Source: Prochlorococcus sp. AG-347-I19
GTDB taxonomy: Bacteria; Cyanobacteriota; Cyanobacteriia; PCC-6307; Cyanobiaceae
Assembly (NCBI GenBank): GCA_003279105.1
Contig: QCBO01000001.1
Coordinates: 186,001 to 250,000, forward strand
Direction: 5' to 3'
Length of the DNA: 64,000 nucleotides
Part shown: positions 63,628-64,000 of the stretch, piece after piece
How the letters are laid out: each line of letters starts with the position of its first letter
Position numbering within the stretch: position 1 is the first letter of the stretch
Notes under the pieces: model-generated
Seen by the model: the letters and a program-made list of their open reading frames with translations, nothing else
Database searches by the model: none
What the model was told of the DNA's origin: nothing
Translations under genes and position numbers: made by a program

Positions 63628-64000
63628 TTAATTCGTTAATTTCAAATCAATTCTCCACTGATTTAGAATTGATGATGCATTAATACTAGCTGTCGAAGTT
63701 CTTAAGATAGTGTCGGAAAGTTTAACAAAGGTAATATTATTTTTATTAAAAAAATCAACTTCTTTAGAGGACCAACCTCCTTCAGGACCAATTACATTCC
63801 AAAAAATACCTCCTTTTTTACTTCCAAATTCTTGTTGTTTTTTTAACCATTGATTTAAGTCATATAGTGTTTCTTCTCTAGTTATAGAAATTGAAACTTT
63901 TTCTTGATTATCTATACTTTTTAGCCATTCAATAATATCCATTCCATTTAAAATAGATGGTTTCCATAATCTCTCACTTTGTTCAACTGCTTCTTTGATA
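63628..64000 (-). CDS. rsmE: 16S rRNA m3U1498 methyltransferase, C-terminal part (cut by window end)
   Basis: The frame runs to base 64000, so the N-terminus is outside. Visible motifs: AVEQSERLWKPSI (QsgR-like), FWNVIGPEGGWSSKEVDFF (SPOUT knot) and VKLSDTILRTSTASINAS (SAM loop, LRTxTA). RsmE methylates U1498 in 16S rRNA. The ATG at 63942 is internal. The stop lies 6 bases before the DUF92 gene start. Confidence 0.9.
   Translation of the reverse strand, partial: IKEAVEQSERLWKPSILNGMDIIEWLKSIDNQEKVSISITREETLYDLNQWLKKQQEFGSKKGGIFWNVIGPEGGWSSKEVDFFNKNNITFVKLSDTILRTSTASINASSILNQWRIDLKLTN

Overview
The window looks like chromosomal sequence from a high-light-adapted Prochlorococcus (very AT-rich, small packed genes, short spacers). 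Supporting genes are petN, pcyA, thf1, a short high-light-inducible protein, ftsH/clpP, rpsB-tsf, a ligase-associated repair cassette and many tiny Prochlorococcus-type hypothetical genes. I saw no rRNA, tRNA, CRISPR array, insertion sequence or prophage. All assignments come from reading the sequence; no database search was run.

Layout. 1-16.3 kb is core: the 3' end of ferredoxin-sulfite reductase; a minus-strand block rpsB-tsf-hypothetical-recG with a D-Ala-D-Ala dipeptidase-like gene; a glycosyltransferase; a DevBCA-type exporter followed upstream by pcyA; a pair of M16 peptidase genes (one catalytic, one apparently not); a SipA-like protein; ftsH; clpP; thf1. From 17 to 21.6 kb comes petN and then a run of very small genes, many membrane-anchored or helical. 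From 21.7 to 29.7 kb lies a DUF2130 protein with a nuclease-like motif, an IF2_N-like small protein, and a four-gene operon of ligase-associated exonuclease, ATP-dependent DNA ligase, DEXH helicase and PdeM phosphoesterase. From 30.4 to 36.4 kb are pstCAB with a possible Pho box, a c6-like cytochrome, an LptA-like protein and a K+ channel. From 36.5 to 48 kb is the most accessory part: dozens of proteins under 100 residues, a cluster of DnaA-box-like 9-mers, a high-light-inducible protein, two paralogous DUF1651 operons sharing a promoter plus a LexA-like dyad, and a 249-residue NAD+-type DNA ligase reduced to its catalytic core. From 48 to 64 kb the sequence is core again: a GC-richer structured segment beside purK (possible 6S RNA), aroB, MidA-like methyltransferase, a TPM-domain protein, a metallophosphoesterase, nadA, ctpA, ispG, a family 4 uracil-DNA glycosylase lacking most iron-sulfur ligands, aspartate aminotransferase, phnDCE-type transporter, an SGNH hydrolase, a DUF92 kinase-like protein and rsmE (cut by the window end).

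Themes. DNA repair is well represented in a streamlined genome (RecG, the ligase cassette, the mini-ligase, UDG, DUF2130). Phosphorus acquisition appears twice (pst and phn). Photosynthesis upkeep appears in FtsH, ClpP, Thf1, Hli, CtpA, PetN, PcyA and the TPM protein. The best candidates for undescribed biology are the rpsB leader with interleaved inverted repeats, the duplicated DUF1651 promoter/operator, the back-to-back membrane micro-ORFs near 40 kb, the reduced ligase, and the iron-sulfur-less glycosylase.
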